Of a stretch of 12,040 nucleotides of DNA, positions 6,088 through 12,040 are shown piece by piece. The stretch is taken from assembly GCA_033852095.1 (NCBI GenBank), contig JAWSVD010000222.1:1-12040 (forward strand), in the 5' to 3' direction. Source of the DNA: CALCKW01 sp033852095 (lineage in GTDB: Bacteria > Pseudomonadota > Gammaproteobacteria > CALCKW01). The notes under the pieces were generated by a model, which saw only the letters and a list, made by a program, of their open reading frames with translations, was not told the DNA's origin and ran no database searches. The position numbers and the translations under genes were made by a program. Positions within the stretch are counted from its first letter, which is position 1; every line of letters begins with the position of its first letter.

Positions 6088-6256
6088 CCGCCTCCTAAAC
6101 CCCGCTTGACCTTGTTTCAGGCTCACTGAACCGAAGCTGAAACACAATTCTAGGAAACCAGATTTTCAGCTGATTTTGGCGAAGTTCAGTTTCAGAGCCG
6201 GATCGTGAGAGCGGGGAGGTTGGTTGTTTTTCAAGTGGTGGGTGTCACCGTTTTTG
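6088..6256 (+). repeat. Structured repeat, copy F (divergent centre)
   Basis: The left arm CCCCGCT (6100-6106) is perfectly complementary to AGCGGGG (6210-6216). The same position pair is T-A in copy A (CCCTGCTT/AAGCAGGG), so both partners changed together. The centre differs from the others: the AGCGA/GAAA hairpin is absent and is replaced by GCTGAAAC/GTTTCAG-type arms around 6134-6194. The right end is at 6218-6249. The following 6257-6323 carries one more scrap, GTCACCGTTTCCGCCCCCGTTTTTTT, and nothing else recognisable. Confidence 0.65.
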
Positions 6257-6323
6257 CCCATAGACCCATATATGTCACCGTTTCCGCCCCCGTTTTTTTG
6301 TGTGACCATCGTTTGTCGCGAGA

Positions 6324-9300
6324 TTAATTTGAGGTCTCTCTGATATAACCACTTCGGCTGCGACTAAAAGTATTTAAAGTATGAAGCGTGTGCTGCTTTA
6401 CTGCTTCTTGACCACTATCAAAAAAACTCAATGGATTGCCAATATTGTTAAGTAAAGTCCCGAGCTTCTTCAACGTAATTCTATCATCGCGTAATTCATC
6501 TGATTGCAATGTTAATGCCCCGAGCTGTAGTCTATTTTCATGAGTTCGAATTCGATCACGAGCAGCATCGAAATTGTCCCCAAGAATGTCTTCTATTGCG
6601 TTGTAGATCACTTCACTGGTCCATAGCTGGTAAGCATGTTCTGCAACGTCGTTGGCGCTTATTAGCCCTTTACCGGTTAGAGCTAATTTTCGAGTTTCAG
6701 AAGATTTACGTAACACATCAACAAAGTTAACTGTAACATTTCCCAAGAGCTCGCCTTTTTTATTTATATTTTCTGGTACAAATACCTCCATAACCAGTAG
6801 ATAGGTTTCACCTGCAACAATATTAGGTACAAAGACCCTGATTCCACGGTCATCATCTATTATATCTTCAGCGGGTAAAACGTTAAACAACTGACGGCTT
6901 TGTTCTTTGGCAATTTCCAGGTCTCTAAAAACCTCATCTTTCTGAGCAGGATCATCTACGGGAATGTGTCCATAGAAATGGATTAGCTGGCTATTCTTCG
7001 GTAGCTCAACCAAAACCTGTAGATTCAATGCAACTAAGCGATTCCGTCGGTTCACTTGGCTTCTTATTTCAGCATTCAAAATCTTGGGGTCAACCACAAA
7101 AGAGAAAGAGCCACCGGTAGTGCCGGCGAGCGCGGTCATTTCTTGTCGATTTGCATCAGCTCCAAATCCAAAAATAGAAACATTTACAAATCCACGAGCT
7201 TTCTTGGCAATGTTGTCTCGAATACGAACCCAGTTCTCTTCTCCTGAAGTTGGGTTCCCATCGGTCAGTAAGACTACTTTGTTAAACGTATTGGCCATCC
7301 CGTATCTAGTTACCTCATCTATTCCAAACGACACTCCCAAGGAAATATCAGTACCGCCGTCAGCTTCCAATTGTCTGACAACTGTGGAAAGGTGGTTTTT
7401 GGTGAGCTTAGATTTCAGTGTCGATTCAAGGATTGTTTGAACTTCATCGTCGAACGCCACAATACCAATGCTGTCATTGGGTAACAATTGATCATATAAT
7501 TTGACTATAGCCTGTTTTGCATCTTCGATTTTCTTACCTTTCATTGATCCGCTAACGTCTACAACAAAAACAACATTCAACGGGACAGCATCAGTGGCGC
7601 TATTTATTATTGGGGCCTTTTCTTTTGCACGGATGGCAATTTCAATAACGTGTGTAGGTTTAGGCAATGTAAACACGCCTACTTCACCATTATAATCTCT
7701 AAGCCATAGTTTTCTACCGCTTATATGATTCAGCTGTATGGTCTTTGCGTTACCCTGATCCTGCATAAATAGCTTGCCTTTAATCTCATTTTTGCCCACT
7801 AATCTGGATACTTCTTTTGGCAACTCGGCAGAGGATCTAATACTCGCAATAGTAGTATCGGAGATTGTAGCCCATAGTCCACCCACCTGGTCTTCACGAT
7901 GATCAGCCGGTGATGCTCCGAAGCTGATTTTTATCGATTCATTATCCGCAGGCCTTGGAATACCACTAATATTTGATCCGGCAAAATCATCAAAAGTTAT
8001 GGAACTCTGATTGAAAACTGATCCTTTGTTTACCACACGCGCGATATCTTCTACTGGGGCCACACCATAATTTCTAGACATACGGACATATAGGGCGTTT
8101 GTAGGTAGTGGTGTTAGCAATGCTTGTGGAGAAGGGAGCGGGACAGTAGCTTGCGAACTACTGCTGATAGCGTTATTAGCGCTAAGATTTAGAAGTAAGC
8201 GTGTAGGGTTCCGGGAGGCTGAAGCTATCGAACCTGAATCTGCATCGACACCCATATTACGTTTTGCCTCGAAAAACCTTAGATTTCTCTCAATCCTCTC
8301 GACAATCGAAAAATCCACTACTATAGCACTCTTGTCCGATTGCAGCTTTGCAATGTCTCTGAAAAACCGAGATTCAGTTTTATTGAGCGCTAACTCGATT
8401 TCTTGCAGATGTCCACCTATGCTAGGTAAGATGCCAAGCATGTCAAATCTCGAGGATAGCGCATTCAGTACTGATTGCCATCCATCCTGTTCTTTCTTAG
8501 AGAGAATTGAAGTGGCATACTTAACGTAATAGTTGAACGCAAGGTTCCTATTGAGATTACGACGAGAATGTTGACGATGTTTCCAGCCCCCCAGCATACT
8601 GAGAACCTCTATTCTATAGTCTTGCGCGACCAATTCGTGGAGTACTCCTAGATACTCATCTTTATCATCTCCGATATGTGCATTTTTTGATTTAGGGTAG
8701 AGAGTATCCCTCAATATTCGATGTTCATTAATTAGCTCACTTTGGACACCAAACTGAAGTAGCAATTCTCTATCTGGAGACAAATCATCTGGCAAAACAC
8801 GCTCAAACTCATTGAGTATTTTTGCTATAGTACGTAATTCGTCAAGCGTATTTTTTATATTTGATAGCAGCTGTTCGAATTCAGGTGTACCTCTACTATT
8901 CATGTGCATTATAAAACTATCGACCTGGTATTTACCCTTTATAAAGCGTTGAACCCCTCGTTGAACGAAAGACTCAGCGTGTAGGCTCGTTTCCTTTAGG
9001 AGTTTTTTATATGCGTAAGATTCAGCAACATCCGGCACAATCATAGCTAGATTTCGTATTCTTCCGACGAACTGAGGTAGGCGAAAGTGTCTCTTCGTGT
9101 CGACAGATTCAGAATTCTCGATTGAAATTAGATCTAGGTTGTAGAGTTCCACGAGATTCGATTCACTCTGCAGTAATTTCTTGGTCCAGCTTTCTAACGT
9201 AACTAACATCGATGCGTAGTCATCGTTTGATAGACCGGAAGGTGGGCCGGAAAGTAGTCTCGACAAAGTTTCTTCTACGTCCGTAAGCTCCTTAATGATA

Positions 9301-9815
9301 CTCACGTAATTCGAATCCTCTTCGTCGACGGACTCGGACTGATACCGAAGAGATTGCCATTCTCCCCACGAGATGGCCAGCTCTGCTTGCCAGTTTTCCC
9401 GCCGCTTTTCATCAGTTCGGGATTGATATGCTGACGATATTCCTTCTGCAAATACGCGAATTTCGGAATTAGCAAGTTCAGGCTGTTTTTCAAACAGCCA
9501 TAACACGTCATCAAGACTACTCAGGCTATCAGCAGTATCTGCAACGGCTTTCAGGTATTTGGAGGGCTGGTCGAGCGAATCCCAGTGCGGGCTGAGAAAA
9601 CCTAAAACATTAACTAACGGGTAGCCATGTTTCTTAAAGAGAGATCGATATCGTTCTCTAAAATCAGTATCAGAATTTAGTAAGGAAACCAAGGCTGGAT
9701 TTAAACTATCAATATTACCGTAATCGCTATCGCCTAAATATTGAGATTGCGCTTGCAAAGAGCTCGATAGTGTCATAAAAATGAAAAATAAAATTGCTCG
9801 AATATAATTACTCAT
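6324..9815 (-). CDS. Large exported VWA-domain protein, partner of the TIR gene
   Basis: A 1163-residue protein with a Sec-type signal peptide (MSNYIRAILFFIFMTLSSSLQA|QSQ); there is no lipobox cysteine and no C-terminal membrane helix, so periplasmic or secreted. Residues about 30-540 are largely helical and unrecognised. A Pro-rich linker (about 556-572) and a beta-rich segment (about 640-735) follow. Then comes the VWA domain, about 745-910. Its MIDAS residues are complete: DVSGS (D753, S755, S757), T822 in GGTDI and D852 in LLTDGNPTSG. It should therefore bind Mg2+ and a ligand through metal-dependent adhesion. A beta domain and a helical tail of about 110 residues complete it. The ATG at 9815 is chosen over an in-frame TTG at 9821 because GGAGA sits 7 bases before the ATG. 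It begins 50 bases after the TIR gene on the same strand, so it is probably co-transcribed. Family assignment beyond VWA is uncertain. Confidence 0.85.
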   Translation of the reverse strand: MSNYIRAILFFIFMTLSSSLQAQSQYLGDSDYGNIDSLNPALVSLLNSDTDFRERYRSLFKKHGYPLVNVLGFLSPHWDSLDQPSKYLKAVADTADSLSSLDDVLWLFEKQPELANSEIRVFAEGISSAYQSRTDEKRRENWQAELAISWGEWQSLRYQSESVDEEDSNYVSIIKELTDVEETLSRLLSGPPSGLSNDDYASMLVTLESWTKKLLQSESNLVELYNLDLISIENSESVDTKRHFRLPQFVGRIRNLAMIVPDVAESYAYKKLLKETSLHAESFVQRGVQRFIKGKYQVDSFIMHMNSRGTPEFEQLLSNIKNTLDELRTIAKILNEFERVLPDDLSPDRELLLQFGVQSELINEHRILRDTLYPKSKNAHIGDDKDEYLGVLHELVAQDYRIEVLSMLGGWKHRQHSRRNLNRNLAFNYYVKYATSILSKKEQDGWQSVLNALSSRFDMLGILPSIGGHLQEIELALNKTESRFFRDIAKLQSDKSAIVVDFSIVERIERNLRFFEAKRNMGVDADSGSIASASRNPTRLLLNLSANNAISSSSQATVPLPSPQALLTPLPTNALYVRMSRNYGVAPVEDIARVVNKGSVFNQSSITFDDFAGSNISGIPRPADNESIKISFGASPADHREDQVGGLWATISDTTIASIRSSAELPKEVSRLVGKNEIKGKLFMQDQGNAKTIQLNHISGRKLWLRDYNGEVGVFTLPKPTHVIEIAIRAKEKAPIINSATDAVPLNVVFVVDVSGSMKGKKIEDAKQAIVKLYDQLLPNDSIGIVAFDDEVQTILESTLKSKLTKNHLSTVVRQLEADGGTDISLGVSFGIDEVTRYGMANTFNKVVLLTDGNPTSGEENWVRIRDNIAKKARGFVNVSIFGFGADANRQEMTALAGTTGGSFSFVVDPKILNAEIRSQVNRRNRLVALNLQVLVELPKNSQLIHFYGHIPVDDPAQKDEVFRDLEIAKEQSRQLFNVLPAEDIIDDDRGIRVFVPNIVAGETYLLVMEVFVPENINKKGELLGNVTVNFVDVLRKSSETRKLALTGKGLISANDVAEHAYQLWTSEVIYNAIEDILGDNFDAARDRIRTHENRLQLGALTLQSDELRDDRITLKKLGTLLNNIGNPLSFFDSGQEAVKQHTLHTLNTFSRSRSGYIRETSN

Positions 9816-9865
9816 TGTCAAATCTCCACCTAATGCAATTGTTAGAATTGAAGCTAAGGTTCAAA

Positions 9866-11233
9866 TTATTTGTCTAGCCATCTTGACGGGATCCTTACCC
9901 CGTAATCGCTAATTTCCTCGAGGAAGTTATAAAACCTGTGGAGTCCACCGTCAGCCACAATGGCGCTCCCCCATTTCTGCAAAGGAATTGATTCAATTCC
10001 GATTTTAGCGATCTCTTGGGCGATTTCACTTTGGTCGAGCTCAGCGTTCATAATTAATAGTTTGATTCGGAATCTGGACGCAGCTGGAAAAACAGTTTTA
10101 TTCTTTAGGGCTTGATTTATATAATCAATGCCATTTCCCCACTGCCGGTGTTTCGCGGATACTTTTGCTAACCAATAGTAGGCGTCTGGGCTGACTCCAG
10201 TGGAATCAATATTGCTTTCAAAAAACTGCCGGGCAGCCTCGAAATCACCGGAATCAAAAGCGTCAATTCCATCGGTTAAAACACTTAACTGATCATTCAT
10301 TTCTTTCGAATCGGAATAAGAAACAGGATGGGTCGAAGATTGTTCTGGCCGAGTCAAACTAAAAACCAGAAACAGTATCACTGCACATAATATAATAAAA
10401 AATATGATTTTTGCAAAGAAAGGTATTATTTTGACCAAGCGGTCATGATTTGAAATTGAAACTAGAGTATGCTTTTGTTCGTTGTGCAGTTTTTTTCTCG
10501 CCGGTTTCTGCACATCTGTCACTGCATTTTTTAATACATCTTTCTCTCCATCAGCGCCTCCTTCCTCTATCTCGTTCTCTAGAGGGGAGACATATTTCTT
10601 GATATTTTCCTCAGCCTCTTCGATTAGTTTTATTAATGTGAACCTGTCATTCATCGAAACAAGAGGTTCTTGCTCATGAAGATATTCAAGTTTTTCTTGC
10701 CAGAGTGACAAAGCCTTGTTTGGAAATTCGGAACTTTCACTCGATCCAGGATACGCAGTCCGGTAAGGCAGCTCGCTTGTTGAATTATTCTCAGTGGACA
10801 CGTAACTCGAGGGAAACTCGATCGTGGCAGGCTTCTTTCGGGAGCCAGATATCAATGTTTCCAGAGTAGACAGAGCTTGTTCTTCAGATAGTCCAACCAA
10901 ATCGATATATATTCGGGTTTTGAGCAATCCACTAGGCTTACATTCACCTACGCGAATAGGCACCAAAGACCTATCTTTTCCAGTGGGGTCACGCGCAAAC
11001 GCGGCACTCCATTCTGCTTGGGTGTACTCTGCTTCGAGATAGTGACTTGACAAAACTGCAATAGTTTTATCTGACTCTAGGGTCGCTTTTTGCATTTCAA
11101 GTACAAAATCGCCACCGGCATCAAAATCCCAAGATTGGATTATCGTTGTGTATCCAAGGCTTTCTAGACTGAAAGCGATCCATTCAGCCCATTCCTTATC
11201 ACGACTGTTGTAACTTACAAAAAAATCCTTCAT
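9866..11233 (-). CDS. TIR-transmembrane-TPR protein
   Basis: A 455-residue protein. Residues 1-130 form a bacterial TIR domain: DFFVSYNSRDKEWAEWIA at the start, WDFDAGGDFVLEM at 35-47 and YTQAEWSAAFARDP at 70-83. E74 of the EW pair is the probable catalytic glutamate of TIR NADases. Residues 174-212 (SLWQEKLEYL...DRFTLIKLIEEAEENI) resemble the short helical adaptor that follows effector domains in bacterial NLR-like and TIR/CHAT proteins. A basic stretch (ARKKLHNEQKH, RLVK) precedes one membrane helix at 268-293. The tail, about 315-410, has TPR-like helix pairs (AFDSGDFEAARQFFES, DAYYWLAKVSAKHRQWGNGI). The positive-inside rule places TIR in the cytoplasm and TPR in the periplasm. The ribosome-binding site before the ATG is poor. 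The domain call is firm; NADase activity and a defence role are inferred from the family. Confidence 0.88.
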   Translation of the reverse strand: MKDFFVSYNSRDKEWAEWIAFSLESLGYTTIIQSWDFDAGGDFVLEMQKATLESDKTIAVLSSHYLEAEYTQAEWSAAFARDPTGKDRSLVPIRVGECKPSGLLKTRIYIDLVGLSEEQALSTLETLISGSRKKPATIEFPSSYVSTENNSTSELPYRTAYPGSSESSEFPNKALSLWQEKLEYLHEQEPLVSMNDRFTLIKLIEEAEENIKKYVSPLENEIEEGGADGEKDVLKNAVTDVQKPARKKLHNEQKHTLVSISNHDRLVKIIPFFAKIIFFIILCAVILFLVFSLTRPEQSSTHPVSYSDSKEMNDQLSVLTDGIDAFDSGDFEAARQFFESNIDSTGVSPDAYYWLAKVSAKHRQWGNGIDYINQALKNKTVFPAASRFRIKLLIMNAELDQSEIAQEIAKIGIESIPLQKWGSAIVADGGLHRFYNFLEEISDYGVRIPSRWLDK

Positions 11234-11360
11234 AAGATATATGGAAGCTCATTAAATAGATTATTAAAACCTATTTCGATCTTGATACAGCAAATGGAGT
11301 TCACTTGCTAACTATCCGAGTCGAAATGGGCTCGCGTCTAACATTCCAACAATAGTCTCA
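11234..11360 (-). promoter_or_regulatory. Upstream region of the TIR/VWA unit
   Basis: This 127-base gap separates DUF2442 from the TIR gene. Close to the TIR start it is AT-rich (GGTTTTAATAATCTATTTAATG on the minus strand, in the 11244-11270 area), with TTTAAT and TATTTA as -10 candidates, but no good -35 at 16-18 bases. No clear terminator is seen after DUF2442, so read-through is possible. The Shine-Dalgarno is weak, which suggests low TIR expression. Confidence 0.3.
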
Positions 11361-11591
11361 CTACGACTTCAACGGATACTCCCTAACCCGCTCAATCACC
11401 CCAACATTCAAATCAACATCCAACCCTGGCCAATAAAAACACCCAGCCAAAGGCTCCTCAACGTTCAAAATATCGGCAACAGTCGCATCCTTGAACCAAG
11501 GAAAATCATCATACGACAGAAACAACTCCCGCCCATGAGCATCAAGCCATATTCCGTTTGATGAGATATTCGTTACTTCAACGGCTGCCAT
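11361..11591 (-). CDS. DUF2442 family protein
   Basis: A 76-residue protein carrying the DUF2442 pattern: an N-terminal strand with GIWLDAHGRELFLSYDDFPWF, then ATVADILNVEEP, and YWPGLDVDLNV near the end. DUF2442 proteins are small, of unknown function, and often paired with DUF4160 or other toxin-antitoxin-like partners. Here the upstream neighbour, 9 bases away, is a ParD-like antitoxin, and no DUF4160 gene is visible. It starts with ATG at 11591, with a weak GAGA ribosome-binding site overlapping the region just after the previous stop. The family call is confident; the role is unknown. Confidence 0.82.
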   Translation of the reverse strand: MAAVEVTNISSNGIWLDAHGRELFLSYDDFPWFKDATVADILNVEEPLAGCFYWPGLDVDLNVGVIERVREYPLKS

Positions 11592-11600
11592 ATGATCTCA

Positions 11601-11792
11601 CTACAACCGCCCAGCGTTCCGCGCAGCACTCTTAAACTCAGCCAAGATCACCTCAGCATCCGGCTCAAAAAAACCACTCTGCTCAGCCCGAATCAAATGC
11701 TCTCGAAGCTTTTCAATCTGACGGGTCTCTAGGGAGAGGGCGTCGTCGTCTTTGGCACGCTTTGGCTCATGGCGAAAATGTTTTTCAACCAC
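11601..11792 (-). CDS. ParD-like antitoxin fragment or small antitoxin
   Basis: A 63-residue protein starting at a GTG (11792) preceded by GAGGAG. Its second half, IEKLREHLIRAEQSGFFEPD, then AEVILAEFKSAAR, resembles the C-terminal toxin-binding part of ParD/CC2985-type antitoxins. The first 25 residues (MVEKHFRHEPKRAKDDDALS) do not look like the usual ribbon-helix-helix DNA-binding part, so the protein may be an antitoxin without its own DNA-binding domain. No ParE-like toxin follows. It begins 3 bases after the preceding stop and lies in a compact three-gene run. It could instead be an uncharacterised small protein. Confidence 0.5.
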   Translation of the reverse strand: MVEKHFRHEPKRAKDDDALSLETRQIEKLREHLIRAEQSGFFEPDAEVILAEFKSAARNAGRL

Positions 11793-11795
11793 AAC

Positions 11796-12040
11796 TTAAC
11801 TCCTCGCACCGTTTTTAATATCCGACCAAGAAACCCCTTCAACAGCACCGCTCTTCAACTCACCCAATCGATCCCGAGCCAACTTCGCCAAAGCCTCATC
11901 ACCATCCCGCGCATACTGCACCTCAGCCACCCGCACCACATCATCCCGAAAATACTCAGAAAGATCCCCAGCAGTCCGCAAATCAACCCGTTTGCCAATT
12001 GCCGCTGACAACTCATCCTCCATCACAGCAATGTCCAACA
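11796..12040 (-). CDS. MNT-like nucleotidyltransferase C-terminus with antitoxin-like tail (5' end outside window)
   Basis: The visible 80 codons end at a TAA and have no start inside the window; the frame is open to the right edge. The first part, LDIAVMEDELSAAIGKRVDL then RTAGDLSEYFRDDVVRVAEVQYA, matches the C-terminal half of MntA-type minimal nucleotidyltransferases, antitoxins of the HepT/MntA modules. The remainder (EALAKLARDRLGELKSGAVE then GVSWSDI) resembles the C-terminus of the short putative addiction-module component family (Unstab_antitox), in which GxxEGVSWEEV is typical. The two parts are in one frame, so this may be a fusion or a chance resemblance in the tail. The catalytic GSxxxxD motif would lie beyond the edge. 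The next gene begins 3 bases after this stop. Confidence 0.55.
   Translation of the reverse strand, partial: LDIAVMEDELSAAIGKRVDLRTAGDLSEYFRDDVVRVAEVQYARDGDEALAKLARDRLGELKSGAVEGVSWSDIKNGARS

Noticed and set aside
3213..6249. Intrinsic terminators at each GGTGTCACC-(G)TTTTT repeat end
   Set aside because: The stem is only 4 bp and the motif is a fixed part of the repeat, including copies not at gene ends; termination cannot be claimed.
5430..6256. CRISPR array or retron RNA
   Set aside because: The repeats are long, degenerate and not separated by uniform spacers; no cas genes or reverse transcriptase are present.
9816..9821. TTG start two codons before the VWA protein ATG
   Set aside because: The TTG would be only about one base from GGAGA; the ATG at 9815 has correct spacing.
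11305..11345. Integron attC site, from GTCTAAC and TGCTAAC near the TIR promoter
   Set aside because: The outer RYYYAAC and GTTRRRY boxes do not occur in the required order with paired inner boxes, and no integrase is seen.

Overview
The window looks like chromosomal DNA from a ubiquinone-using gammaproteobacterium. The evidence is a UbiM-type ubiquinone hydroxylase, a DUF2478 gene behind an NsrR-like operator, a large REP-associated tyrosine transposase (RAYT) and gammaproteobacterial-looking repeats. The species cannot be named from the sequence. The left end (1-1.9 kb) is GC-rich and core-like. Most of the rest is visibly AT-richer and looks like an accessory island with transposase, repeats, defence-like genes and toxin-antitoxin fragments.

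Layout. (1) 1-1089, minus: ubiM, running off the left edge, preceded by a near-consensus FNR/ANR/DNR box in class II position. (2) 1371-1877, minus: a DUF2478 protein with an NsrR-like palindrome just upstream of its start. (3) 2060-3046, plus: the RAYT transposase, whose ribosome-binding site sits in a short hairpin. (4) 3039-3260: the first copy of a roughly 165-bp structured repeat, starting at the RAYT stop codon. (5) 3384-5386, plus: a translationally coupled pair of exported proteins, a zinc metalloprotease-like protein and a DUF1353 protein. (6) 5387-6323: a gene-free stretch with a C13 tract and five more full or partial head-to-tail copies of the repeat. (7) 11233 to 6324, minus: a two-gene unit, first a TIR-transmembrane-TPR protein and then a 1163-residue exported von Willebrand factor A (VWA) protein. 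(8) 12040 to 11361, minus: three small tightly packed genes resembling toxin-antitoxin parts: an MNT-like C-terminus with an antitoxin-like tail, a ParD-like antitoxin and a DUF2442 protein.

How the parts may work together. The most interesting unit is the TIR/VWA pair. The TIR domain is predicted to be cytoplasmic, the single membrane helix crosses the inner membrane, and the TPR-like tail should lie in the periplasm, where the exported VWA protein is also expected. That geometry suggests an envelope sensor that passes a signal inward to a TIR (possibly NAD-cleaving) effector. The convergent protease/DUF1353 pair is bounded on both sides by direct repeats that include a copy of the RAYT 3' end, so it looks like a cassette inserted beside the transposase. 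The repeat family shows paired base changes in its stems, so it folds as RNA or single-stranded DNA, which fits a REP/MITE-like element mobilised by the RAYT. These are inferences from sequence; no searches were run.
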